From assembly GCA_902805475.1 (NCBI GenBank), contig CADCSX010000003.1, positions 62,001 to 126,000 of the forward strand: DNA of 64,000 nt. The letters run 5' to 3'. Source of the stretch: Entonaema liquescens (lineage: Eukaryota; Ascomycota; Sordariomycetes; Xylariales; Xylariaceae). Below the pieces are notes generated by a model. It was not told the DNA's origin. It was given only the letters and a program-made list of their open reading frames with translations, and did not search any database. Positions 23,100 through 34,892 of the stretch are shown in pieces (position 1 is the first letter of the stretch; each line of letters begins with the position of its first letter). The position numbers were made by a program, and so were the translations under genes.

Positions 23100-24264
23100 A
23101 TTTCAACATAGAGTCAGGCGGAGTTTCTTCCAACCTTGGCTGAAATTTTTAGGCCGAGGTCAATATTATCTTTGTGTATTGTTCTTTGAGCGTACCTTCC
23201 GTCGGTAAAGACCTCAAAGCCGCTTTCAACCTCAATCGTAACTCATGTGACTCATTTGGAACCATGTGAGCAATAGCTCAGACCAATGGCACCCAATAAT
23301 AGATGATATTGTTTTAGGCGTTGGACACTAGAGCCAGAGAATCATAGTGTGCACTACTCTTGTTGGAAGTAAAGTCACGTGGTAAGGTCACGTGAGTGGA
23401 TTCGGCCTCCACCCCACAATAAAGTAGAATAACAACCAAGTTCTAGCCAATCGTTACTTCACTGCTAAAGCATATTTATACCCCTTTATCAATCCAACAA
23501 TTCTAACCTTTTTCTACTAATTGTAAACAAGAATGCCTTTGTTTGGCCAATGAGAGGCGAGTTTATATCTGTTTATAACTAGTCTTAAAGAAAATGCTTT
23601 TTAACTCGGAATATACCAGCTACGTTGATTGCTATTATTGATGTGCTATTGTGTTGTGGCATTAGATTCTAAGCATTACCTATAGTTATACGTCTTTAGA
23701 TAACAGGTAGTGGGCTACCTAGGTATGTACACTAGATACATACAATAATCTGTCTTTAGTTAGGTACTCAATTTGTTTAGTCGATGGGCGAGGCAAAAAG
23801 TCCTGTCCATTAGATTCAAAGTTTTATAAAAGTACTTAACCTATGAAGCCATTGCTCACTTCCAGCATACTGAAAGGTGAAACCCCCCACGTCTTCCACG
23901 ACGCTAGGACACAACAGGAGGTATTCTACCCCGGATAATTAGGCGTTGGAGAGGCCCCCCACGGGAACTTGGGGCAGGGGAAAGCCCCCGCGTCGGATTC
24001 CTTGGCGAATATTCCCATCTCAGCCGTCCCGAGCAAGTGGGAGGGAAATGTCGCGCAATCGTGTTCCTGTTGAAAACCAGGTTGGACCCCCATCGACTCC
24101 GCTCCCCCGGCTTGTTATTTTTTTAGTCTGTTAGTCTATTAGGCTTGCCTGCGTCCTCCCTGCGTCGTCCCCCATCTCGAGAGTCCCCGCGGAACGGTTC
24201 GGCGCATATGCAAGTCATACGTCTCTAATATTGCGATATTATGGACGAGCGATGTCGCGGTTAA
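23100..24264. other. Intergenic region, no gene seen
   Basis: AT-rich up to about 23860, then GC-richer toward the zinc-finger gene start. No supported ORF. Promoters of the degenerate exonuclease gene (-) and the C2H2 regulator (+) lie here. Confidence 0.5.
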
Positions 24265-27022
24265 ATGGCGTCCCAGCAGTCCCAGCAGCAATCACCAGGA
24301 GGCGGCGGAGGAGGAGGGAACGCTGCTGCTGGTGGCGGTGGGAGCACATACAAACGAGCAAGTCGGAAGGGAGCTCCCCGGAGGTTTTCGTGCGACTGGC
24401 CCGGGTGCGACAAGATGTATTCGAGAGCCGAGCATCTTCAGAGGCATCAATTGAATCGTAAGGCTAAGAAGTCCCAAGACTAGAGATTCCAAGACCGCAG
24501 ATCATCAACATTTGCGGATCTATGTCGATGGTAACCTACCTAGGTATAGCACAATGCTAACAAGAATACAAGATGCTCCCAAGACTATCTATACGTGTGA
24601 TGTCCCTGACTGCACGCAAACATTCGTGAGGCCAGATCTTTTGGCACGCCACAAGAAGCGCCATTCGGCTTCCTACATTCCAAGGAATCGTACCAGCAGC
24701 TTCAGCATGCCCACCAAGGAATCTCCTCAGGATATATCTGTGATGCCTTCACCTAGCATCGCCGCGAATCCTGTTGGTCCAGGTCCACCACGGTCGGCGA
24801 CGTTCTCCCAGCAGCCCGCGAGTGCTCCGCGCAACGCAGCTGTGCTGTTAACCTCTGACTCTCCAGTTCAGGCTCAACCACCGCCTTTACCGCCACCTAT
24901 GGCGCCCACACAGCCAACTCCGCTTTCGCACGGCGTGCCTTGGACATCCCCGATAGATGGCGTTAACATCATTCGCCAGAAGGCTGGCTTTTACGGTCGC
25001 GAGCAGCCACCTATGCATGACCATTCCACTTTCGTTCCTTACCACAATGTGCCAGTGCCGACCGATGCGAACGAATTAGAGATTCGTGAAAATTTTGGTG
25101 TTTGGCTATTTGACCCTCAACAGACGTATCGAGACTTTAGTTTCACCAGTATACCATTTCTCGAAGGCGGATTGGAGTCCCCGTTTAATAACAACATACA
25201 TTACGATCACGAATCGCTCACCAGTCGATCTCAGCTTGATCTTACGCCCCCACGGCACCCCGACATGCCTGACGAGCTTATTTCCGAGTATCGCCGAGTG
25301 GATGTCCTACGCTATGTTAAGCTGTTCCATCAGAAACAGAACAGGTTCGACTCGAAGCTGGCTAACTTGATGCACGAGACCAGCGACGATATCCCACGTT
25401 TAAATCTAGAGTTTCTAAGAGAATGCATGCGACATTATTGGGATTTTGTATCTCCAAGGCTCCCCATCGTCCATCAACCAACGTTCTCTTCCGCGCAATG
25501 CTCCATTCTCCTTCTCTTAGTTATGATTGCTTTGGGTGCCGCTCAGATATATAGCCGTGAATCTAATCGGGAGATGCCGGAATATAAATCATTGGCCGAC
25601 CTAATTATCTCCAATGTCCGTTTCGAAATATTAACTGCCGACGAAGCCTCTCCGCCGGTGGAACTTTGGGTCGCTCAGGCTTTACTCCTAGTGGAATTTT
25701 ACGAGAAGATGTATTCGTCTAGGATCCTCCACGAGAGAGCGCATGTATACCATTCGGTAACTCTAACACTACTCAGACGAGGTAGCCCACTAATTGGAGG
25801 AACGGCTGATTCCCCATCCGACGAACAAAATGGAACGGAGCACCCTGCGACATCAGATGCGAGGACGTGGTGGGTGAAGTGGGCTAGAACGGAATCGATG
25901 CATAGGGTAGTCTTTGCCGCATTTATGATGGATATCGTTCATGCCGCGATGTTTGGACATGCGGCGGATATGGCACCTCACGAAATACGTTTACCCTTAC
26001 CTTGCGACCAGTCCTTATGGTCGGCGTCTAGTCCAGAGACAGTTCGTCATCACGATTCGAATTTTAGATTATATGGCGTCAAACCCGTTTCATTTCTTGA
26101 TGGATTGAAATGTGCCATCCATGGAAAGGAAGTTCGAACCCACGCATTTGGTCGCATGATTATTATGTGTGGTCTTCTCAGTGTCGGTTGGCATTTGAGA
26201 CATCGCGATACACATCTAAAGTGGCTTGAGCTCGGAGCTAGTTCCTCTGACACAAGGGATAAATGGTGTAATATGCTTCTAAAAGCATTTGATGATTGGA
26301 AGACCAGTTTTGACGTGGCTATCGGCTCGAGCGACTCCGAGACGGATGGCCCGGGACAGCAAGCTCATTCAAACGGACTCATACAAAGTGCGTCTGTCCT
26401 ATATCATCTTGCTCATATTAGTCTGTATATCGACATTGTCGACTGCCAAGTCTACACGGGAGCGAAGAGGTTACTCGGTCGTAAAGTCTCCACACGCGAT
26501 TATACTAACGTCGTGACGCGAATGTCGCTATGGGCGAATCAGATGACAACCCGTCACGCGATACTTCACGCCTTCAAGCTTCTTCATCGTATCCTTGTGG
26601 ATCCTCGTCAGAAGAGGAGTAATGGCTATGGGAATACTCCCATGGATAGCTATGGGACACAATACTCTTGTCGACGAGACCCCGACCCCCACCGACCGTG
26701 GATTATGTATTATGCCACTTTGAGCATCTGGTCTTTCGTGCGAGCACTTACTCAAGCACGAGATCAAACCAATACACTTCGACCGTTCCCACAACAATTA
26801 CAGCGCAACACGACAGGGGTTTACGATTATCTCTGTAAAGTGACTAAACTGTCAGAGCTTGATACTTCAACAACGAATCTTCAGGCAAATCTTCAAGACG
26901 GGTTACCCAACTTGCTTGATACCATTGGTACCCTTACGTCCGAGTCACCTTCTGAATTGCTTAAAGAAGCATGCGGTCGACTCGATACATGTAAGCATAT
27001 GCTTTACCACGGCGAGACTTGA
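24265..27022 (+). CDS. C2H2 zinc-finger transcription factor with fungal_trans domain
   Basis: 880-residue nuclear regulator. Exons are 24265-24457 and 24573-27022. The N-terminus is Gln/Gly-rich (about 3-26). Two C2H2 fingers follow: finger 1 uses C43, C48, H61 and H65; finger 2 uses C73, C78, H91 and H95. The 115-nt intron splits the codon of H65, so splicing is needed to finish finger 1. Residues about 96-210 are Pro/Ser-rich and disordered. The middle (about 310-600) is a helical fungal-specific transcription-factor (fungal_trans, PF04082-like) domain, starting near VLRYVKLFHQKQN and including ECMRHYWDFVSPRLPIVHQP and VELWVAQALLLVEFYEK. This two-finger plus fungal_trans layout occurs in AmdX/Adr1/Klf1-like proteins of filamentous ascomycetes. 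I cannot assign an orthologue or target genes. Confidence 0.9.
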
Positions 27023-27465
27023 GCATAGCATCTTAGGCCTTGATCTTTACCCATTTAATATTGCAATGAGCACAGCGAGTGCATTTAATCATATACCCTT
27101 AGTAGTATAACATATCATCGCTACTAGCATTAGGAATTGGCTTCACTCCAGTTGAGTTTGAAGTATGGAAATCCGACTTGAGGAACGAGTCTGGACTATT
27201 GTAACAAGCATACACAAGGGCGATTTCCTTCACGCGATGCCGAATCCCCCAATTGGGGAAATGAGCATTCCGAATCACGAATCTAAATCAGACACAAAAG
27301 ATACGATTAGTTAATGTATCTCACATAGTGAGAACAACTTGATTATATAGAAAACACAAGAGTGCATGATGTAGTTACGCTGTATAGATAACAAGACTAA
27401 TAATTATGAGCCATGCTTTACTTGGCCCCCTCTTCTTAACCTTAGGAATGACTTCGGCCATACGA
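27023..27465. other. Intergenic region, no gene seen
   Basis: Convergent 3' flanks of the zinc-finger gene and the small minus-strand ORF. No signal seen. Confidence 0.5.
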
Positions 27466-27954
27466 CTAGAAAGACTTTATAGTCATGACGTTTCCTGCCG
27501 TCTGCACGTAGATAGGATAGTGATAGTAAGGTTCATTCTCTTGGATGGCAATAAGGGATCGAAGCGCAGCCTGGAACTCACCTAGGCAGGTAGGCTTCAA
27601 GGCGGTATGACTCAACTTGTCCAATATTCGTAGCTGCCTTAAGCCCGTAATCCTGGTGCGGAATCCGGTTATCGAACGCCGCTTGTTCTCCACCAACACC
27701 TGCAGATGCTTAACAAGCTGCCGCTTGTACGGTTGCAGCAAGCTCTTTAGGATACGGCGGCGATCTTCGTCGTCGTCGTCGTCGAATTCGAGCTCGTAGG
27801 AATTGTGCAGGAGGGACTTGCAGAAGCACAGCGGGCACGTCGACTGGATCTTGAGCCATTCGAGTCTAAAGCCACTGTCGATACCGAAAGTCCGATGGAC
27901 CGTCTCTACGGTATGCGAGCAGGTATATATCTCGTGCGTTACGAAGGTCGGCAT
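27466..27954 (-). CDS. Hypothetical protein with Cys/His pair motif, 162 residues
   Basis: Not recognised. ATG-started ORF with YTCSHT near residue 11 and STCPLCFCK near 38-46, a C-x-H...C-x-x-C spacing like a degraded RING or zinc-binding knuckle seen in small fungal orphans. A run of Asp (DDDDDED) follows at about 58-64, then a basic helical stretch (RRRILKSLLQPYKRQLVKHLQVLVENKRR). No signal peptide or transmembrane segment. Its reading frame stays open through GC-richer DNA than its flanks, which supports coding. Function unknown. Confidence 0.5.
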   Translation of the reverse strand: MPTFVTHEIYTCSHTVETVHRTFGIDSGFRLEWLKIQSTCPLCFCKSLLHNSYELEFDDDDDEDRRRILKSLLQPYKRQLVKHLQVLVENKRRSITGFRTRITGLRQLRILDKLSHTALKPTCLGEFQAALRSLIAIQENEPYYHYPIYVQTAGNVMTIKSF

Positions 27955-30900
27955 TATGTCGGATCGTAGTGCGTCAAGAATTCTACCTGCAATCTTACCG
28001 GTAGAGGTGCGGTGTTTATGTTGGTTAAGGAGGATCGGAGTAAACGGTGTGGCTTTAGATCATGCTATGAATGATTAGGAAGTAAGGAAACACAGAATAA
28101 TCGCAGTTTCAACAACTTTATATACAAGAAGCGTTACCTATGTCGAAAAGCTTTCGAGTCACGCATTTTCTTTCTCCTTAAATCACCCTCGAGATAAAGG
28201 GCCAGGGTAGTAGAGATTCACCAACTTGTTGTTTGTCTGGAGGGCATTATAATACACAATAGCCTATTGTCTAATTGTCTTCGGACTTTATGAGCTGTGT
28301 GTCGCCACGTAAATTTGTGTAGCCCTGACCATTATGGCATCCCTTTCAACATTCTTTTACTCCGTCTCATACTATTGTGATAACGCCTCCTACTAGGGTC
28401 TACTTGCAATAGTCGGCAGCCATGTCTCACTTAGCACTGCCCAGTCTTGAAGATGCATAAAGGAACCATATTTCCGATAGGTATAATGACATAAACATTG
28501 AAACAAGAGACAGCTCTCTTCCTGAGATTCAACCTAAACTATTCTAGCTTCAACCTTTATGTCCTCCGTGACTATTGATTCAATTTCACAATTCTATAGA
28601 ACCATACTGCAAGCCTTCTTTAACGAATTATGAGCCGTCCCTCATCCTGAATTGCGCTGTCGCTAATCTGTGTGATGACCTCCTGACTTGTACAAGGTGA
28701 CGTGGATCGGAATCGCCACTGCTGTATAATAATAGTATTGATTATGCGGATATAAGGCGAAATGCTCGGGAATTTCTGGCCGAGGTTAAATAGATGGGTT
28801 CCTATTAGGTAGTCTAACTCTCCCATGGATATTGGAATTATTCCCTATAAGGAAGTTAGAATGTTTTCGTGATAGTTGAAGCAGGAGCACGTACCTGGTT
28901 GTCGGCCATGATGTCAAGGGCATTGTTATGAGGTGAACCAAAAGGCGAAGCAACAATTTCGCTGCTCTGTAAGGCACTCCAACTAGAATAGCCCTTAGTT
29001 CAGACCTGTTCTTACTAAACAGTTCCTTTGTTCCAAGGGGGTCCCAAGTGAGACTCATGACAGGCATGGCATTGTAGGGGTGTTATGGTATAGCCGATAG
29101 GTTCAAGTGACTTTAACGGATTATAATCAATTTCCACTACTGTGGTGTTTCTTTTATAGGGAGGAGTTAAATATAACCCAATATCTCGGATGTTTTATTG
29201 TGCTCGCCACACGGACCCTAGACGAGATTATAAAGTCAGTATTAAGAGGTTGGTAAGATAGAAAAGGATAGTATTAAAAGAAAGTTGCAAGATCTTACCC
29301 CACGGCCAATGGCTCCGGGATTAGGGATGCGTCATTGTCTTTATGGTATCTTTGGTAGCCTTAGTTGTTTGGATACATCAGGGGCCATGCTTCACTAATA
29401 AAGTTGCTAATACGCCCTCCATGTTCCTTGAGCGCTTCTGGGTCCCGCTATCGTCTTTTGGTCGACGCGGATCGTGAAGGATACCTAGTTCTGTGAATAG
29501 GAACCTTAGGGTATGAATAAAAATAGTGGGTTGTAATAAGTATTATGATAATAATAATACCTAATAATAGTTGATAGGTAGTGATAATAATTGTTAGAAT
29601 TGGAATTGGAGTTAGAGTTGGAGTTGGAGTTGTGATGAATAGTTAGGATGGGAGAAGCATGTCGGCGTGCACATATATTTATATTTGTCGGCGCGTTGTT
29701 GTGCGCTGTGCTGATTTCAAGTTGCCGCCTGATCCTACCGTGCCCTAGGAAACCACAAACCCTCAAACCATCAATTGGAAGGAACGATTTAATAATTTGA
29801 CTTATTTTTCTTTGTTCTTTTATTTTAGCGCGTTAATTCGCCGCCTTAGGTTGTTCGTAGCCCAGTTACTGATCCTACTAGGTACCTATGCACCATTCTG
29901 TAGAATCACTACATCATTACAGCCATTACAGCAGCCTTATACCTTCCGGCGACTTGAAATGCACGTAGCTATTTCCTTAAGTTGTAGGTACCTAGGTAGG
30001 TAATGGTATGGTACATAGCACGGTGCTTTCCATTTAGGTATTCAGTCACCTAAGTCGGTAGGGTTGAATATGGTGATTCCGACTTACAGAGTTCTGTCCT
30101 ACAAATTTGGCCCTTTTGCAAAACTTATCGAACTTCAAGTACAAAAAAGCAATGTATTGTATTACCTGACGTATATTATTACATGTAGGCACCTAAATGC
30201 ATTGCCTTTACGTCCTTGTGATATTCTAGAAAGGGTCTTGAGCCTCTTGACTCTGCTTTATTGGCATCACAATATTTTAACTAGGTAGGTACTTATGTAT
30301 GCTCGTGGAGCGTTCCCAACTACGAGATGTACCTTATCTAATAAAGCCTAAGGTTGCAAGCACATCTATTTAAACTCGATTAACTTGTTGGATATACGAT
30401 ACCAACTTGATATATTTAGTAGTTACCTAGATATTCTAACTATTAGTTGGTCTTCCAGAAATAGGGGTGATTAGTCATCGGCCATTTATTGAACATTATC
30501 AAAAAGGGGCTTCTGGAGAGATATGATTGGTCTATTAAGCTAGGATGACCCATGGGTTTCAGAACCCGACCGAAGTGACACAATCCCCAGACGAACAAAG
30601 TTTCTTGTTTCTCTATTTCTTCTTCTATCTTACCTTTTTAATGCTTTATATCGTGTACGTAATAGCGCTGCTTAATGATCGGCAATAACGAGTACTTTTA
30701 TGTTGATCTCGATGATGATCTCATTATCGCTTGCATTGAGTTTTATAATTCTCGAAACCTCAGTTCCACAATGTTGCCATGCTGTGTTAACGTTGCAACA
30801 ACCGAATATGACGCGAATGGTTCCTGGTCTTCGTCTGAACTCTGAATCTTCACTACGCAAACACAATTTTATAACCCGCATATGCCAACCTCTGCAAGGG

Positions 30901-31770
30901 ACGCTATCCGGAACCTAACATAGCGAATCCCCCTAGCGAGAGATGTTATGATCGGTAACTAGGAAGCCTCACATTTGAACCCTGGATTATTTCTTTGGTG
31001 TTTCCAGCTCGAAGATCAAGATCCTTAAGATATCTCGCGAGAGGTCTAGGATATACTAATCTCTTCATCTGGATGATCTTCGGTCACTGTCCCTAGGCAC
31101 ATTGGCTCGTGAGAGGTTTCGCCTGTTAACGTTAGAGTGATGTAGCAAGATAGTACTCTAAACCAAACACGCTGACAGACCTCTAATAGGGTTGTATATA
31201 AGACGGTATTTGAATTGGCATAGATACTAAAAGCTCTTCGTCTTACCTTTCCAAACGTTTGCGTAGACTTCGCGGCGCCAAGTAAATTATGGTAGTCTTA
31301 AACACGTCCCATAAACATCCTGAACGCGTTGCTATCCCAAAGGCCATTGGGTATGATCGATTAAACGCTGCGGAGCATAAAATATCCGTCAAATCCGGGG
31401 TCGCCTCTTATTCTGCCTCGCGAATAAACGTCGATTCGGCCAAATGATGATGTGCGACGTATCAAAACAAGGGGTCCCGGAGCTGATGCCACAGATGTAA
31501 CAGAAACACCCGCACTCACACTCAGCCTCACGGCCGTGCTGAACCCGGCATCAGGGGGTAATCGTGGGAAATGTTCGAGAAGGGATAGAATAGTAGGTCT
31601 TCGTCTGAATATTTAAACATTGGAATGATCGCTTCGGGATCTCCAACGAGTGCATCAAGGACACAGACCTCTAGACCAAAAGCTTAACTATTGACTTCTA
31701 TCATCTCATTTATCTTTTGCAAACGCCGGTTCGAGTTGCTATAATTTTATTTTAAAACGAAACAAACAAA
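27955..31770. other. Long gene-poor region
   Basis: About 3.8 kb with no supported gene. It is AT-rich, with many short ORFs in all frames. An imperfect hexamer repeat (TTGGAG/TTAGAG/TTGGAA) occupies 29594-29630 and gives a spurious Ser-Asn repeat ORF on the minus strand. A copy of the GTAGGTACCTAGGTAGGTA motif lies near 29984-30001. The right end is the promoter of the small secreted protein. Confidence 0.5.
29594..29630. repeat. Imperfect hexamer tandem repeat
   Basis: Six or so tandem hexamers of the form TTRGAR (TTGGAG most often). Intergenic, no known role. Confidence 0.7.
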
Positions 31771-32124
31771 ATGGTTCGCATCGCCTTCTTCGCTCTTCTC
31801 TCCGGTAAGTCACCATCAGCTTGAACCTCTCCAACCATACCTAATGTAACATTCGCTAACCATCTCCAAGTTGTCGCCGCTATCCCGGCACCGCTCCAGC
31901 CTGACCCAGCTGGTACCAAGAACGTAGGCAACGGGCAAGGTACCCAGTTTATCGGTGGAGAGTGCTTGAGCTCGGCAGATTGCGCGTCGACGTGCTGCGC
32001 GGGAGTGTCAGGCCAGAGCTTTGGCTTATGCTCCGGCCTCGGCGCGCAGACCCAAGCTGGCAAGACCGGCTGCGGCTTTGGCGACAACGGCCAGGCTCAG
32101 TCCAACAACACGAGCACCAACTAA
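31771..32124 (+). CDS. Small secreted cysteine-rich protein, BAS2-like (candidate effector)
   Basis: 95-residue precursor. Exons are 31771-31804 and 31871-32124; the 66-nt intron splits a Val codon and falls in the signal peptide, a common layout for such genes. The signal peptide is about residues 1-16 (MVRIAFFALLSVVAA), leaving a mature protein of about 79 residues. The mature part has six cysteines: one in GGEC, one in SADC, a CC pair, one in FGLC and one in KTGC. The GNGQGTQFIGGEC and GKTGCGFGDNG segments match the pattern I associate with biotrophy-associated secreted protein 2 of Magnaporthe and its homologues, which occur in many Sordariomycetes. Family recall is by eye. The tail is Asn/Ser-rich (NNTSTN). 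An A-rich AACAAACAAA context precedes the start. It sits alone in gene-poor DNA. Confidence 0.85.
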
Positions 32125-33167
32125 GCTGGAGCGGCTTGGGTTGTCGTTGACGCTAATGACAAACGGCAATGGACATCAGCCGCTCGGCCGGGCTGGTGGG
32201 AGGTGTCATACTACCAGGGTGATATGCCGTCTTCGGAGGGAATGCTACAGAGATATAGAGTGTGGTAGGATGTGGTCAGAAGATCCTGTCTATCATCGGG
32301 TGTCCAGGATTAGGTATATACAGTATTTGATACCATATGGGTTCAGCATTGCATTGCATCTCTAGAAAAGGCAGGGACACTTCTGGAGCAAGGGAATACC
32401 TAATGTTATATAGTATATTTGACTTTATACGAATATGATTACCGACATAATAATTCCTACCGAGTTCGCCTTCATACATTACTGTTGGTTCTTAGTGTGG
32501 TTAGCTTTGAGCGACTAAAAAGCAAGGGGAATAGAAACGATCTTTCTAGTCTACACAGTAATATCCATTTGTCGTAACAACACGGTTCATGCCTCTAGAG
32601 CTAGATATACTTTCGACAAGCGACATATTCCTCAAGACAACTTCCTAGACAGGTAACTCGAATCTATAATGGCAAAGCAGACGGCAGCTATATTGAAACC
32701 ACAAGTAGCAGACTTCAAAACTCCAAAACAATACCATCCATAGGATTTGTACATGACATTCAAAGAAGCCATCTAGTAACATGCTATCATTTAAATCCAT
32801 TTCGCATACTTAGCTCGTAGAAGATGTCATACGAGTGGTGTTTAGAACTAATCCGAACTCAACGCCTTGATTTTAGAATGTACATGAATTAGGATACCCT
32901 CGGAGCATTTTGTTGCTACCATGAGGCTTCCTCGAAGCAATAAACCATCGTGATCACTCGAAACCTAACCTCCTTTTATCGACTATGTGGATATGTGGGC
33001 GCCAAACAATGCAATAAGATCACTCCCTATGAATGGCTCAACATCCCTCCCCCCTTATCAACACCGTGGGATGCAATGGTCCGTTGACGCCATGCCTCAT
33101 TATGTACTCTCATTAAACACCTAGAGAGTAGCCAGACCTCCAAGTAGTCGTGAATCTATCCGACGGA
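32125..33167. other. Intergenic region, no gene seen
   Basis: 3' flanks of the secreted-protein gene and hapX. AT-rich, no coding signal. Confidence 0.5.
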
Positions 33168-34892
33168 TCAAGCCTCCCTTCCAAACCGGACGTCAAACTC
33201 TCTCAACACACCCATAATACTGGCTACCTGGACCTCGATGGGTGGTCTACCCGCCGTATTTGATGGTAGGGGAGTAGCCTTGAGTCTAGGCAACCAAGTG
33301 CCGATCTCGTCAGCTGCCTTGTCAAAATTGCGATGACTAGCCAGTGTCTTGTACGCATCCGCGCATGATAGGCTGACACTGGTCGACGATTCGGCAGATG
33401 TCGCTTCGGTAGATTTGCAGCATCCGGATCCGCCGGATCCTCCACAGCACCCTCCGCTGGGTGCGCTTGAATTGCGGGCGAAGTTCGCAGCGAGGCTACG
33501 GCAGAAGAGGCCAGACTTGGGGTCTCTTAGACACTGGGCACAGGAACCTGGTCCTTTGGGACCACAGCCGCCGGAGGGACGGGCTGCCAGGATAGGAGTG
33601 CGGTTTAACGAATTAATACCTGGTAATTTGACGGCGCCGGTCGATGTGATTTCTATTGGGAGAGGGCCGACGTCATTCTCGGACGGAGGCGGTGTCTGAA
33701 CTTGTTGGGACACTGCAGGGAGCGTCTGCGATGCGGCAGCTTCGGCACACATACAATAGGTGCCTTCTTCGCAGAAGCCGCAAGAGTCTCGTGGTGGCAC
33801 GGTCGGCTGAGGGGGAGGTTGATACAGAATTGGTTCCGGAACGGGATCCTTCTTCTTGGCGAACGCAGTAGTAAAGTCGACCTCGTGAGGATAGGGCTCG
33901 GGTATCTTCTGTCTCTTCTCCTCTGGAGCCATGACAGACATGGAAGATTTCTTCCGCTTAAGCTCAGTTTCCGAGTTCGGAGCCATGTCCTTCACCATAG
34001 CCTCGAGGCATTCGCACTTGGAACCAATACTGCACTTGCTGCATCCGACAGTCGTGTCAGCAAGAACCTCTTCAGCACAGGCGCATGGCCCGTTGATTTC
34101 ACAGTTGCCACAGCCTGTCGGATCAGTGGAGGATTCCCGCGGGCCCCCCGATGGACTTGATGAGTCGGGAGGGGAAATGATTTGCGAGATCGAGAAAGCA
34201 GTGGTCGAATTACGGTGTTCCGGTACGTTGCTGGCCATGCTGCCTCGCGGCGTGGGACGTTGAGAAGAGAAGCTTAGCGGGTTCGGTGGTCTTCCATGCT
34301 GTGTAGTGAAACTTCCGTGTCTTGACGATGTGCTCGAGCCTTCTCCTCTCCATCGTCGACGTAAATCCTCGAGTTCACTTGTTGCCTTGATGCGCTCTTT
34401 ACGCTCCTTTTCTAACAAGTCCTCCAAGACTACACATCTGTTCTGTAGGGCTTTCACCTCGGTATCCAATTCCTGCACTTGGTCGGTAAGCTGTTGCTGA
34501 TTTCGATCGTACTCTTCCTTCTGCTCCTCCAGCTGCTCCTCCAATTCTCCTACGCGGGCTGCCCTCCGCTCACGAAATGCACGCTGGGCGGCGCGGTTCT
34601 GAGCCTTCCGCTTAGTTGGCGGTGTATCCGTAGCGGGCTTTCGACCGGGCTTAGGCCTCGGAGGAACCACCCATTCCTTGCTGGTAATTGAGCCCTTTGA
34701 AGCCATTACGGTGGCCTGTAGGGCTGCGGCTGCGGCTGCGGGTTTGATGGCAAGCTGATGGGTTGAGGTAGGCGTAGACACGCTCGAAATGGGCGAGGCA
34801 GCTGAGATAGGGGTTATAGAGAGTTTGGTTGGTTGGTGTTTGGGGTGGCCGTTGAGATAAGCAGGAGACATGGTAGCAGCAGAAGTCGCCAT
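33168..34892 (-). CDS. hapX: bZIP iron regulator HapX
   Basis: Iron-responsive bZIP subunit that works with the CCAAT-binding complex. In Aspergillus it represses iron-using pathways and turns on siderophore uptake under starvation, and activates vacuolar iron storage in excess. Single exon, 574 residues. The Hap4-like CBC-binding motif KEWVVPPRPKPGRKP is at 72-86. The basic region (KRKAQNRAAQRAFRERR) is at about 94-110, followed by a coiled coil to about 180. Four cysteine-rich regions match the family's iron sensors: A at 261-272 (CGNCEINGPCAC), B at 284-295 (CSKCSIGSKCEC), C at 371-382 (CGFCEEGTYCMC) and D at about 443-464. A further Gly-rich double CC motif lies at 482-492. The N-terminus is Ser/Thr/Ala-rich. 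The ATG at 34892 is the first in frame. Confidence 0.97.
   Translation of the reverse strand: MATSAATMSPAYLNGHPKHQPTKLSITPISAASPISSVSTPTSTHQLAIKPAAAAAALQATVMASKGSITSKEWVVPPRPKPGRKPATDTPPTKRKAQNRAAQRAFRERRAARVGELEEQLEEQKEEYDRNQQQLTDQVQELDTEVKALQNRCVVLEDLLEKERKERIKATSELEDLRRRWRGEGSSTSSRHGSFTTQHGRPPNPLSFSSQRPTPRGSMASNVPEHRNSTTAFSISQIISPPDSSSPSGGPRESSTDPTGCGNCEINGPCACAEEVLADTTVGCSKCSIGSKCECLEAMVKDMAPNSETELKRKKSSMSVMAPEEKRQKIPEPYPHEVDFTTAFAKKKDPVPEPILYQPPPQPTVPPRDSCGFCEEGTYCMCAEAAASQTLPAVSQQVQTPPPSENDVGPLPIEITSTGAVKLPGINSLNRTPILAARPSGGCGPKGPGSCAQCLRDPKSGLFCRSLAANFARNSSAPSGGCCGGSGGSGCCKSTEATSAESSTSVSLSCADAYKTLASHRNFDKAADEIGTWLPRLKATPLPSNTAGRPPIEVQVASIMGVLREFDVRFGREA

Noticed and set aside
28620..29067. 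Two overlapping minus-strand ORFs with hydrophobic stretches
   Set aside because: No family resemblance and no consistent splice join; may be a relic but cannot be supported.
29506..29766. Ser-Asn repeat ORF on the minus strand
   Set aside because: Product of the hexamer microsatellite at 29594-29630; no other coding evidence.
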